Positions 35,611 to 42,810 of a stretch of DNA of 64,000 nt are shown piece after piece (the first letter of the stretch is position 1; each line of letters opens with the position of its first letter). The stretch is from an uncultured Chlamydiae bacterium (GTDB lineage: Bacteria > Chlamydiota > Chlamydiia > Chlamydiales > SM23-39). The translations under genes and the position numbers were made by a program. The notes under the pieces were generated by a model that made no database searches, was not told the origin of the DNA, and saw only the letters and a list, made by a program, of their open reading frames with translations. Location: contig CAITMJ010000018.1 of NCBI GenBank assembly GCA_903893545.1, positions 124,001-188,000 on the forward strand, given 5' to 3'.

Positions 35611-36507
35611 ATGTCATCTATAACAAACCGCCCTCTTCCGGATTTTAGCGGCTTTACTCGGATTGCCTCCCAAACACCGGATGCGGCCATTTCCTCTGAA
35701 ACAATCAGCAAAATCCACAAAATTCATCATAGAATCCTTGCCGATGCACAATTCTTAAGCAATGGAGGAGAGTCAGCTGTATTTATCCAAGGCGATCGCG
35801 TCCTCAAAATTCCTATTGGCAACGAGAAAATAAAGCCTCAAGAACATGCGATCAATAGCATAAATACAATGCGTAAAAATTATGAAGTTCTCCTCCCCAT
35901 TTTCCAAAGCTCCTTCAAAAATATTCGACTCACCCCAACCGAGTTTCACGGTACCTATATGAGCCAGCCCTATATCGAAGCCAAATTCCAACGAGCAGCC
36001 TTAACTCCAGCCATTGTGCGAGAACTCCGGCAAATCGTTCTATCGAACATGCGCACAGACGTACGCCCTTCGAATTTTCGCGTCGACAAAGAAGGCTTTT
36101 TGCAACTGGTCGATTTTAATCTCCCTGAAGAGGAAGATCCTCAAGTCAATAGAAGCTCTGTCGTGCGCATGTGGAATGCAATCGGTACAGCAGCCCTTGG
36201 CGATATGCTCACAGTAACCAATGATGCAGAGTTCGAACTCCGACTGCTCTACTTTTTTCAATTTCCACCAGCAACGCAGCCCGCTCCCCTATCCCCAAAA
36301 AAAACCATTCCCCCTGCAGCTCCAACAAAGCGAAAGTCTAAATTAGAATCTCCACTTGGGAAGCAAAAAGAAAATCGGCTCCCCACGCCTTTTAAGTCTC
36401 TCTTCGATTCTCCACTTGGGAAGCGAAAAGAAGACCCCTCCCCTCAAACATCATTCGATCTTTTAAAAATTATGCCGAACTCAAAGCAAAAACTAAATTT
36501 CGACTGA
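35611..36507 (+). CDS. Kinase-like protein with S/T-P repeat tail, candidate effector
   Basis: 298 residues. Kinase landmarks appear in order: a glycine-loop-like NGGESAVF at 51-58, VLKI with K66, a candidate helix-C E78, a catalytic-loop-like TDVRPSNF at 149-156 (D150, N155) and LVDFN at 166-170 in place of DFG. The catalytic region matches the D-x-x-P-x-N ... DF pattern of Ser/Thr kinases; the C-lobe appears reduced, as in small effector kinases. Residues 221-298 are basic and Pro/Ser-rich, with the octamer SPLGK(Q/R)KE repeated 20 residues apart and TPFK between. No signal peptide or membrane helix. Secretion by the type III system is inference. Confidence 0.6.
   Translation: MSSITNRPLPDFSGFTRIASQTPDAAISSETISKIHKIHHRILADAQFLSNGGESAVFIQGDRVLKIPIGNEKIKPQEHAINSINTMRKNYEVLLPIFQSSFKNIRLTPTEFHGTYMSQPYIEAKFQRAALTPAIVRELRQIVLSNMRTDVRPSNFRVDKEGFLQLVDFNLPEEEDPQVNRSSVVRMWNAIGTAALGDMLTVTNDAEFELRLLYFFQFPPATQPAPLSPKKTIPPAAPTKRKSKLESPLGKQKENRLPTPFKSLFDSPLGKRKEDPSPQTSFDLLKIMPNSKQKLNFD
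36349..36430 (+). repeat. 60-bp-period direct repeat inside the kinase-like gene
   Basis: A 22-bp sequence beginning TCTCCACTTGGGAAGC occurs at 36349-36370 and 36409-36430 with one mismatch. The 60-bp period keeps the frame and gives the duplicated SPLGK octamer of the protein tail. Confidence 0.85.
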
Positions 36508-36569
36508 ACAGCAATAGACAAAAACAGCTATAAAAGGTAATCTAAAGCGATTCATTAAAAAGATCGCCA

Positions 36570-38150
36570 ATGCCATTTCCAGTTCCTGAATATCACCATC
36601 ATGAAGAGTTTCAAAATCGAAGCCGCAAGCTCGCTGAGATTCGAGAGCTCGGCGTCGAGCCCTACCCTCCCAAATACGTTCACACCACTAGAGCTGCCGA
36701 GCTAATGCTCGATGCTGAAGGCAAAGAACTCGGCCATAGCGAAGACGCTGCCGCTGGATCGACCCAGCACGTATTTATTTCGGGTCGATTAGTCCTCTTT
36801 CGCGCGATGGGGAAAAACGCCTTTGGCCACATCCAAGACGAAACGGGCCGTATTCAGGTGATGTTCAATCGCGATCTCACCATCGTACAAGGCTTTAGCC
36901 CAATCGAGTCTTTAAACCACATCAAATTCATCGAAAAAAAGCTCGACCTTGGCGACATCATCGGCGTTGAGGGACACCTCTTCAAGACACAAAAAGGAGA
37001 ACTGACCGTCTTTGCCAAGACCGTCACCCTTCTTGCCAAATCGCTCCTCCCGCTCCCAGACAAGCATAGCGGTCTTGCCGACAAAGGCGTCCGTTATCGC
37101 AAGCGCTGGCTCGATCTCATTACCCATCCAGAATCGTTAGAAAAATTCCGACATCGCTCCCGCATTCTCCTGACGATCCGCAATTATCTCGAAGAGATGG
37201 AATTTGAAGAAGTAGAAACACCCGTCTTGCAAAACACCTACGGTGGAGCTGCTGCCCAGCCGTTCATGACCCATCTAAACGCCCTCAAGCAAGACATGTT
37301 CCTCCGCATCTCCCTCGAGATCCCCCTCAAAAAACTCATCGTCGGCGGCATGCAAAAAGTCTACGAGATCGGCAAAGTCTTTCGCAATGAAGGGATCGAC
37401 CGAACCCACAATCCAGAATTTACCATGCTCGAAGCCTATGCTGCCGGCTGGGATTACAACGACATGATGGATTTTACCGAAGGGCTCTTCGAAGCTGTCG
37501 CTCTTGCCCTCTTTGGCGACACCAAAGTGCGCATAGTTTCTCCCGACGAGAGCACAGCCCGCGTCATCGATGTTAAAAGCCCCTGGAAACGCCTCTCGAT
37601 GAAAGAAGCCATCAAAGTCTACGGCGGATACGACGTCGACACCATGAGCACAGCCGACCTCAAAGCGCGCCTTCTCCAAGAGACCCACATCGATCCAAAA
37701 GGCGTTCACCCCGCCCCCCGCGGAGCGCTTATCGCCATGATGTTTGAAGAATTTGCAGAAAAGCACCTCATCGATCCTCACCACATCATCGACCACCCCA
37801 TCGAGACGACACCGCTTTGCAAACTCCACCGCGATCCCGTCCTCCGAAAAGAACAGTTTGTCGAACGTTTTGAGAGCTTTATCCTCGGTCGAGAAATGTG
37901 TAATTCCTACACAGAACTCAACGACCCAGAACTTCAGCGCAAGCTTCTCCTCGACCAAGCCGAGAAGAAAGAATCTGGCGATCTTGAAGCGAGCCCTCTT
38001 GACGAAGAGTTCATCGAAGCCATCTGCCAAGGGATGCCCCCCACCGGCGGCGTCGGCATTGGCATCGACAGATTGGTGATGCTCTTCACAAACGCAGAAT
38101 CGATCCGCGATGTTCTCCTATTCCCTCTAATGAAGCCTGAAGAAGTTTAA
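36570..38150 (+). CDS. lysS: Lysyl-tRNA synthetase, class II
   Basis: 526 residues. N-terminal OB-fold anticodon-binding domain (VFISGRLVLFRAMGKNAFGHIQD) and class II catalytic core with motif 2 FRNEGIDRTHNPEFTMLEAY and motif 3 GVGIGIDRLVMLF. Charges tRNA-Lys in the cytoplasm. It stands in convergent orientation to the small HTH gene, overlapping stops by 4 bases. lysS and cysS are neighbours here as in Chlamydia. Confidence 0.97.
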   Translation: MPFPVPEYHHHEEFQNRSRKLAEIRELGVEPYPPKYVHTTRAAELMLDAEGKELGHSEDAAAGSTQHVFISGRLVLFRAMGKNAFGHIQDETGRIQVMFNRDLTIVQGFSPIESLNHIKFIEKKLDLGDIIGVEGHLFKTQKGELTVFAKTVTLLAKSLLPLPDKHSGLADKGVRYRKRWLDLITHPESLEKFRHRSRILLTIRNYLEEMEFEEVETPVLQNTYGGAAAQPFMTHLNALKQDMFLRISLEIPLKKLIVGGMQKVYEIGKVFRNEGIDRTHNPEFTMLEAYAAGWDYNDMMDFTEGLFEAVALALFGDTKVRIVSPDESTARVIDVKSPWKRLSMKEAIKVYGGYDVDTMSTADLKARLLQETHIDPKGVHPAPRGALIAMMFEEFAEKHLIDPHHIIDHPIETTPLCKLHRDPVLRKEQFVERFESFILGREMCNSYTELNDPELQRKLLLDQAEKKESGDLEASPLDEEFIEAICQGMPPTGGVGIGIDRLVMLFTNAESIRDVLLFPLMKPEEV

Positions 38151-38380
38151 TCTTTTAGAGAAAGCACCAAAGCGCAACCCCGATCCGTTAGATGGAGGGT
38201 TGTGTCGTCGATTTTAACGACGAGATTGGCCTGGGCAAGAGCCTTGACGATGCTTTTGAGAGCGGTCTCTTTCAAGCCAACCATTTTGGCCACAGATTGA
38301 TAATTGATCGGCCGACGAGGATCCCCTTTCTTTTTAGCGACTTCATAAAGTTTGATCATAAATTTTTCGTCGGGAGTCAT
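38147..38380 (-). CDS. Small winged-helix-like protein coupled to cysS
   Basis: 77 residues from ATG 38380, whose ATGA overlaps the cysS stop; GAGG lies just upstream inside cysS. The sequence reads as three helices plus a beta wing: INYQSVAKMVGLKETALKSIVKALAQANLVVKID..TLHLTDRG, with the LKETALKSIVKAL helix as the likely recognition helix. MarR/wHTH proteins end similarly (LT..G). It could be a DNA-binding regulator, but the family is not recognised. Confidence 0.65.
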   Translation of the reverse strand: MTPDEKFMIKLYEVAKKKGDPRRPINYQSVAKMVGLKETALKSIVKALAQANLVVKIDDTTLHLTDRGCALVLSLKD

Positions 38381-39783
38381 TCGTTCCTCTTTAATCTTGC
38401 GCCGTGGGGCGTATCTTCGATGCGGTAGCCTGCTGTGTGAATACGATCTCGGAGCTGATCGCTTAAGGAGAAGTTTTTCTGGCGGCGCGCGAGTTCTCGT
38501 TCTTCTAAAAGCTTTTGGAGATGCGCTGGAATCTCTTCTTGTCTCTGCAGCGGCAGAACGGCAAGGACTAGGTTCCATTCTTCAAGCTCGGAGAGAACTT
38601 CTTCTGCTTCAATAGTGCTGATTTTCCCTTCGTCGGCAAGAAGGTTGAGCTCCCGCACTAGATCGAAAAGAGCTGCAAGGGCGACAGAAATATTTAAATC
38701 ATCGGCAAGGGCTGCCTTAAACTTTTGATCTGCCTTTTGAAGGGCAAGAGGGGCTTTGGCGTAGGCAGTAGAGCCTTTGATTGCTTTCAGGCGATCGATA
38801 AAATCGCCAAGGCGAGTAAGGGCTGCGCGGGCGCCGTCTAGGCCGGCAAAGGTAAAGTTGAGCTGAGTCCGGTAGTGGGAGGAGAGAAGGAGATAGCGGA
38901 GTTCCATGCCGGTATACCCTTTCTTTAGACAATCGCGAAGGGTGTAGAAATTGCCTAGACTTTTGGACATTTTCTTGTGGTCGACGAGGAGGTGTTCTGC
39001 ATGGAGCCAGTAGCGGACAAAACGGCAGCCTGAGCAGCATTCCGATTGGGCGATTTCATTTTCATGGTGCGGGAACATGTTGTCGATGCCGCCACAGTGG
39101 ATATCGATCGAGGGGCCGAGGAGCTTGGTGGCCATGGCGGAACATTCGATGTGCCAGCCGGGTCTGCCTTTGCCAAAGGGGCTCTCCCAAAAGATTTGCC
39201 CATCGCGCGCGGGGTCGTAGGCTTTCCAGAGGACAAAGTCGGCGATGTTCTCTTTGTCGTATTCATCCGCTTGGTTGTCGGTGGTTGGCTTGAGCTCTTC
39301 CATATTTAGGTGGGAAAGGCGGCCGTAGGTGGGGCAGTGGCGAATGGAAAAATAGATGCTTTTATTCGTGCTCTCATAGGCGTATCCCTTTTCTAGGAGT
39401 TTTTCGATCATGTGGATCATCTCTGGGATATAGCCGGTTGCCTCTGGGTAGTGTTCGACTTTTTGGATGTTTAATGTCTTGAGATCTTCAAAAAAGGCGA
39501 TGCGAAAGGGTTCTGTGTAGCTTTTTAGGGGGATGTTTTTTGCAAGGGCGCCGCGGATGGTCTTGTCGTCGATGTCGGTGATGTTCATGGCCTGTTCGAC
39601 GGAAAAACCAAATAATTGGAGGGTGCGGCGAAGTAGATCTTCGAAGATATAGGTGCGGAAGTTCCCGATATGGGCATAGTCGTAAATGGTCGGACCGCAA
39701 GTATACATGCGCACTTTTTTGCCATCGGCCGGCGTAAAAGCTTCTTTGGTTCGCGTTTCTGTGTTGTAAAGAAAAAGGGTCAT
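38377..39783 (-). CDS. cysS: Cysteinyl-tRNA synthetase
   Basis: 468 residues. Class I signatures: HIGN in YDYAHIGNFRTY and KMSKS in HKKMSKSLGNFY. Zinc ligands lie around the first Cys (TCGPTIYD) and ECSAMA/HCGGIDNMFPHHENE. Its start overlaps the aas-like stop by 4 bases, and its stop overlaps the winged-helix gene, so all three form one minus-strand operon. Confidence 0.97.
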   Translation of the reverse strand: MTLFLYNTETRTKEAFTPADGKKVRMYTCGPTIYDYAHIGNFRTYIFEDLLRRTLQLFGFSVEQAMNITDIDDKTIRGALAKNIPLKSYTEPFRIAFFEDLKTLNIQKVEHYPEATGYIPEMIHMIEKLLEKGYAYESTNKSIYFSIRHCPTYGRLSHLNMEELKPTTDNQADEYDKENIADFVLWKAYDPARDGQIFWESPFGKGRPGWHIECSAMATKLLGPSIDIHCGGIDNMFPHHENEIAQSECCSGCRFVRYWLHAEHLLVDHKKMSKSLGNFYTLRDCLKKGYTGMELRYLLLSSHYRTQLNFTFAGLDGARAALTRLGDFIDRLKAIKGSTAYAKAPLALQKADQKFKAALADDLNISVALAALFDLVRELNLLADEGKISTIEAEEVLSELEEWNLVLAVLPLQRQEEIPAHLQKLLEERELARRQKNFSLSDQLRDRIHTAGYRIEDTPHGARLKRNE

Positions 39784-42455
39784 GCGAACTTGGATTGGAG
39801 GGTTCTATAATCTGTTTTGCCAGTTCCCATGAGAGGAATCTCTTCGATTTTTTGGACCGATGAGATTTTGACAAGGCGGCTAAAGCCGGAAGTTTGAAGA
39901 AGGTCATTGGCCTCTTCTCGGCTAAGATCAAAGGTCGTAAATAACACGAGCTGAGGTTTACCCGGATTCCGTTCGTCTGCTAAAAGGGCAAACGTAGGCG
40001 CATCTTCTGAGACTTTTCCCTGCCGATGGAGCTCAGAGGCTATGGCGGCTTCGATGGCGCCGAGGCTAATCATCTCTCCGCCGATTTTTGTAAAGCGCTT
40101 GAGTCGTCCAGACAAAATCAAAGTACCATCGGTCTCTTGATGGCCGATATCGCCGGTGCGATACCATTTTTTGCCGTGGATCTCAATGAAAGGAGATCTT
40201 GGATTGTCCAAATAACCGTTAAATACATTTGGTCCGCGAACGCAAATTTCCCCATCTTGGCCAGGAGGAAGAAGCTCGAGGGTTTCCAGATGAATCATGC
40301 ACATCTCTACATCGGCCAGAGGATTGCCAACCCCTTTTGGCGGCATGTTGGGGCGGTTGATGGTTAAGATCGGCGAGCATTCAGTAATCCCATACCCTTC
40401 GATAAGCTTTGCTCCGCTGCCGAGTTTTTTTACCCGTTCAAAGAGTTCAGGAGGAGCTTTCTCGGCCCCGGAGACAAAGAGTCGAACGGACATGAGCTGC
40501 CCACTTTTAGCAGTGGAGAAAAGCCCTTTTAAAAAACTTGGAGCGCTGCAGAAAATGGTAATCTTCCACCGCTCGATTCCTTCGGCCAAGGCAAAGCTAT
40601 CAGTCGGGTCGGGGTAGAAGGCGATGCGAAGACCGGCTAAAATGGAAAAAAGACCGGCTACTGAAAAACCAAAGGAATGGAATGGAGGCAAAATACCGTA
40701 AAGAACATCGGTTCGATCCAGTTCAATACAATGCATGCCGCTACGCAAGTTGGAGATGATGTTCTTATGCGAAAGGGGAACCCCTTTTGGACTTGCTTCC
40801 GTGCCTGAGGTAAATAGGATGGCCGCCGGTGCATTTTCATCGATATCGTTCAATTGAAGTGTCGATAAGATATGCTTCGCCCCTCGCATAGAGAGAAATG
40901 CCCCTTTTAACTTCATTCCGAGCGATAAATTTTGACGGATGTCTTCTAGAAACCGCATTTGGTCAACTAAGCTGCCAAATTCAACGTGGGAGAGCCTTTC
41001 TAAAAACCGCCAAGAACTGATGACTACAGTCGCTCCGCTAAGACGCATCATCTCTTCTAAGTATCTCGGTCCCAAGGTCCAGTTCAACATGACGGGAACC
41101 TTACCGGCGAGCTGAAGGGCTAAAATGGTCAAATAAGCGCCCATCGATGAAGGGAGCAAGATCGCAACGTTCTTTCCCTCAAGCGTCTGGAAATATTTGG
41201 CGAGCACAAGGGCGGATCGCTTCATCTTCTTATACGACACGACGCCGACAAGATCATCTCCACAAGCGGCAAAAGAGCCCATCCGTTCACAGGAGAGCAA
41301 AAATGCCTCTGGCATCGTGGTCCCAAGTGGAGGAACTGGATCGAGGCGCCCGTTCTCTTTTGGCCAGCCTACATGTTTGATCTGGTGGCGAGGCAGTTCC
41401 GCTGCCTTTGCCCCTTCTGCAATTTCAAGTGCGCTTCGCACTGTGTCCAAATCTTCGGGGTGTACTTCTGCAATGTCGTATTTCGCAGATAAAAACGCCA
41501 TGAGCTCAGCGATATTGAGCGAATCCATTCCGAGATCGATGGCCAGATTCATCTCGTCGCGGATCTCCATTCCTGGATTTTCTAAAATTCGGCGAATTTC
41601 TCCGTAAACTTTATCGCGCATTTCGACCGGGATCTCGACATTATTCGAGCTGCTCTTTTTTTTCTCCGATTGAAACGGCTTGGCAAAATCTTTTCTCCAT
41701 CGGCTGTACGAAATGAGCTTCAGCGGCTCTGACTCATGGCGATGCCCTTTGTCATCCAAGTACTGATTGAACCACCTTTCTAAATATCGATTGAATTCGA
41801 TCCGGGTCGTATTCCGAGGAAAATCTTCCCCTTCTAACTCAAATTCGATCGTTACTTTTCTGCGCGGAGCGAAGAAAAACAAATTGCGAAAGATCGTCTT
41901 AACACCTTTCCAAAGAGTTGTGTTGATATCGGGCGAGCGCCCTTCGATAGCTCTTGAAAAGCTGCTGCCCCAAAGGCCGCTTGTCCGGATAAGTACTACG
42001 GTCGCATTCGGGCATTCTTGCACCAAGGAATGGGCCCCTGAAGATCCGGCGAGCATTTCCTTTCCCGATGTCTTCAATTGCCCTGACGGGTAGAGAATGA
42101 TATTTTCGCTGTTTTTTAGTGAATTTGCGATCTCATTCATCGAGCGTTCTGCTCGCTTGACTTTGATCTGATTGATAGATGTATCGAAATTGGGAATCGG
42201 CAGAGCTCTGACCAATTTCATGATCGGCTGTAGAAGTTTTTGCCGATAGACGTACTCGACAACGAGCGGCCTCATTCGAAACTTGGGCCAGAGAAAGCTA
42301 AAGAGCATGACAGGTTCTACAAGCGCCACGTGATTTGGCAAAAAGAGAAATCCACCCACTTTCTTCGAAGAAATTTTTTCCAATCCCTTCGCTTCGATCT
42401 TATAGCGCAAGGATAAAATGGCCAGTGCGAGACGAGCTATAATCTTCCAAAACAT
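39780..42455 (-). CDS. aas: Acyltransferase-ACP-acyl ligase fusion (Aas-like)
   Basis: 891 residues in three modules. Residues ~1-250 are a PlsC-type lysophospholipid acyltransferase with an N-terminal membrane helix; its HX4D motif reads NHVALVE (H42, E47), and YPSGQ replaces the usual EGT. Residues ~278-350 look like an acyl-carrier domain with the DSL attachment motif GMDSLNIAEL (Ser ~312). Residues ~375-890 are an AMP-forming acyl ligase with ILFTSGTEASPKGVPLSHKN, GYGITECSP and YRTGDIGHQ. Aas proteins activate free fatty acids and reacylate lysophospholipids at the inner membrane. E. coli Aas lacks the central carrier. The Asp-to-Glu change in the acyltransferase motif could affect activity. 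Confidence 0.88.
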   Translation of the reverse strand: MFWKIIARLALAILSLRYKIEAKGLEKISSKKVGGFLFLPNHVALVEPVMLFSFLWPKFRMRPLVVEYVYRQKLLQPIMKLVRALPIPNFDTSINQIKVKRAERSMNEIANSLKNSENIILYPSGQLKTSGKEMLAGSSGAHSLVQECPNATVVLIRTSGLWGSSFSRAIEGRSPDINTTLWKGVKTIFRNLFFFAPRRKVTIEFELEGEDFPRNTTRIEFNRYLERWFNQYLDDKGHRHESEPLKLISYSRWRKDFAKPFQSEKKKSSSNNVEIPVEMRDKVYGEIRRILENPGMEIRDEMNLAIDLGMDSLNIAELMAFLSAKYDIAEVHPEDLDTVRSALEIAEGAKAAELPRHQIKHVGWPKENGRLDPVPPLGTTMPEAFLLSCERMGSFAACGDDLVGVVSYKKMKRSALVLAKYFQTLEGKNVAILLPSSMGAYLTILALQLAGKVPVMLNWTLGPRYLEEMMRLSGATVVISSWRFLERLSHVEFGSLVDQMRFLEDIRQNLSLGMKLKGAFLSMRGAKHILSTLQLNDIDENAPAAILFTSGTEASPKGVPLSHKNIISNLRSGMHCIELDRTDVLYGILPPFHSFGFSVAGLFSILAGLRIAFYPDPTDSFALAEGIERWKITIFCSAPSFLKGLFSTAKSGQLMSVRLFVSGAEKAPPELFERVKKLGSGAKLIEGYGITECSPILTINRPNMPPKGVGNPLADVEMCMIHLETLELLPPGQDGEICVRGPNVFNGYLDNPRSPFIEIHGKKWYRTGDIGHQETDGTLILSGRLKRFTKIGGEMISLGAIEAAIASELHRQGKVSEDAPTFALLADERNPGKPQLVLFTTFDLSREEANDLLQTSGFSRLVKISSVQKIEEIPLMGTGKTDYRTLQSKFA

Positions 42456-42517
42456 ACCCTTCTATTTAACCTTTTCTAGGCAGTTTTGGTAAAGAGCCAA
42501 AAAATTTGCAGAAGGAC

Positions 42518-42562
42518 TCGACTTTTTTTAAATTTTTGTTTATGTATGTTGTGAGCGCACAA
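42518..42562 (+). promoter_or_regulatory. Possible promoter and inverted-repeat operator
   Basis: TCGACT (42518-42523), 17 bp, TATGTA (42541-42546) forms a modest promoter for the gene at 42573. Directly after it lies TTGTG-AGCG-CACAA (42549-42562), a 5-bp-arm inverted repeat placed where transcription would start, a typical repressor position. GGAG follows before the ATG. Confidence 0.4.
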
Positions 42563-42572
42563 CGGAGTGGTT

Positions 42573-42809
42573 ATGATTAAAAAGATAGATTCTACAAGAC
42601 ATTCAGAACGTCCACACAATCCGGAAGGAGTCCCTCAAAAACTCAAACAGACGATCAATGGCGCGAAAAAAGTAGCGTTTGCTGCCTTGAATAACTTCAC
42701 AGATCTAGTGAAACAGGGAGACCGACCGATCACATTTACAGCAAAAAAAACTTCAAAAGGTTCGCAAAAAGTGACCCAGTCTGTAACACCTGCGATTAAG
42801 AAAAAGTAG
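42573..42809 (+). CDS. Small basic protein of unknown function
   Basis: 78 residues from ATG 42573 with CGGAG 5 bases upstream; a GTG six bases earlier is less likely. Lys-rich and strongly basic (MIKKIDSTRHSERPHNPEG..., ending TPAIKKK), with one central amphipathic helix (AKKVAFAALNNFTDLVK). No membrane segment. It may bind nucleic acid. It converges on metG with 1 base between stops, and no terminator is visible. Confidence 0.6.
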   Translation: MIKKIDSTRHSERPHNPEGVPQKLKQTINGAKKVAFAALNNFTDLVKQGDRPITFTAKKTSKGSQKVTQSVTPAIKKK

Positions 42810-42810
42810 C

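Noticed and set aside
38381-38578. N-terminal extension of the winged-helix protein
   Set aside because: The extra 66 residues are Arg/Pro-rich and antisense-like to cysS codons in another frame; the ATGA overlap marks the true start.
40705-40725. tRNA T-loop-like GGTTCGATCC
   Set aside because: It lies inside the aas-like coding sequence and no cloverleaf can be drawn around it; no tRNA gene was found in the window.
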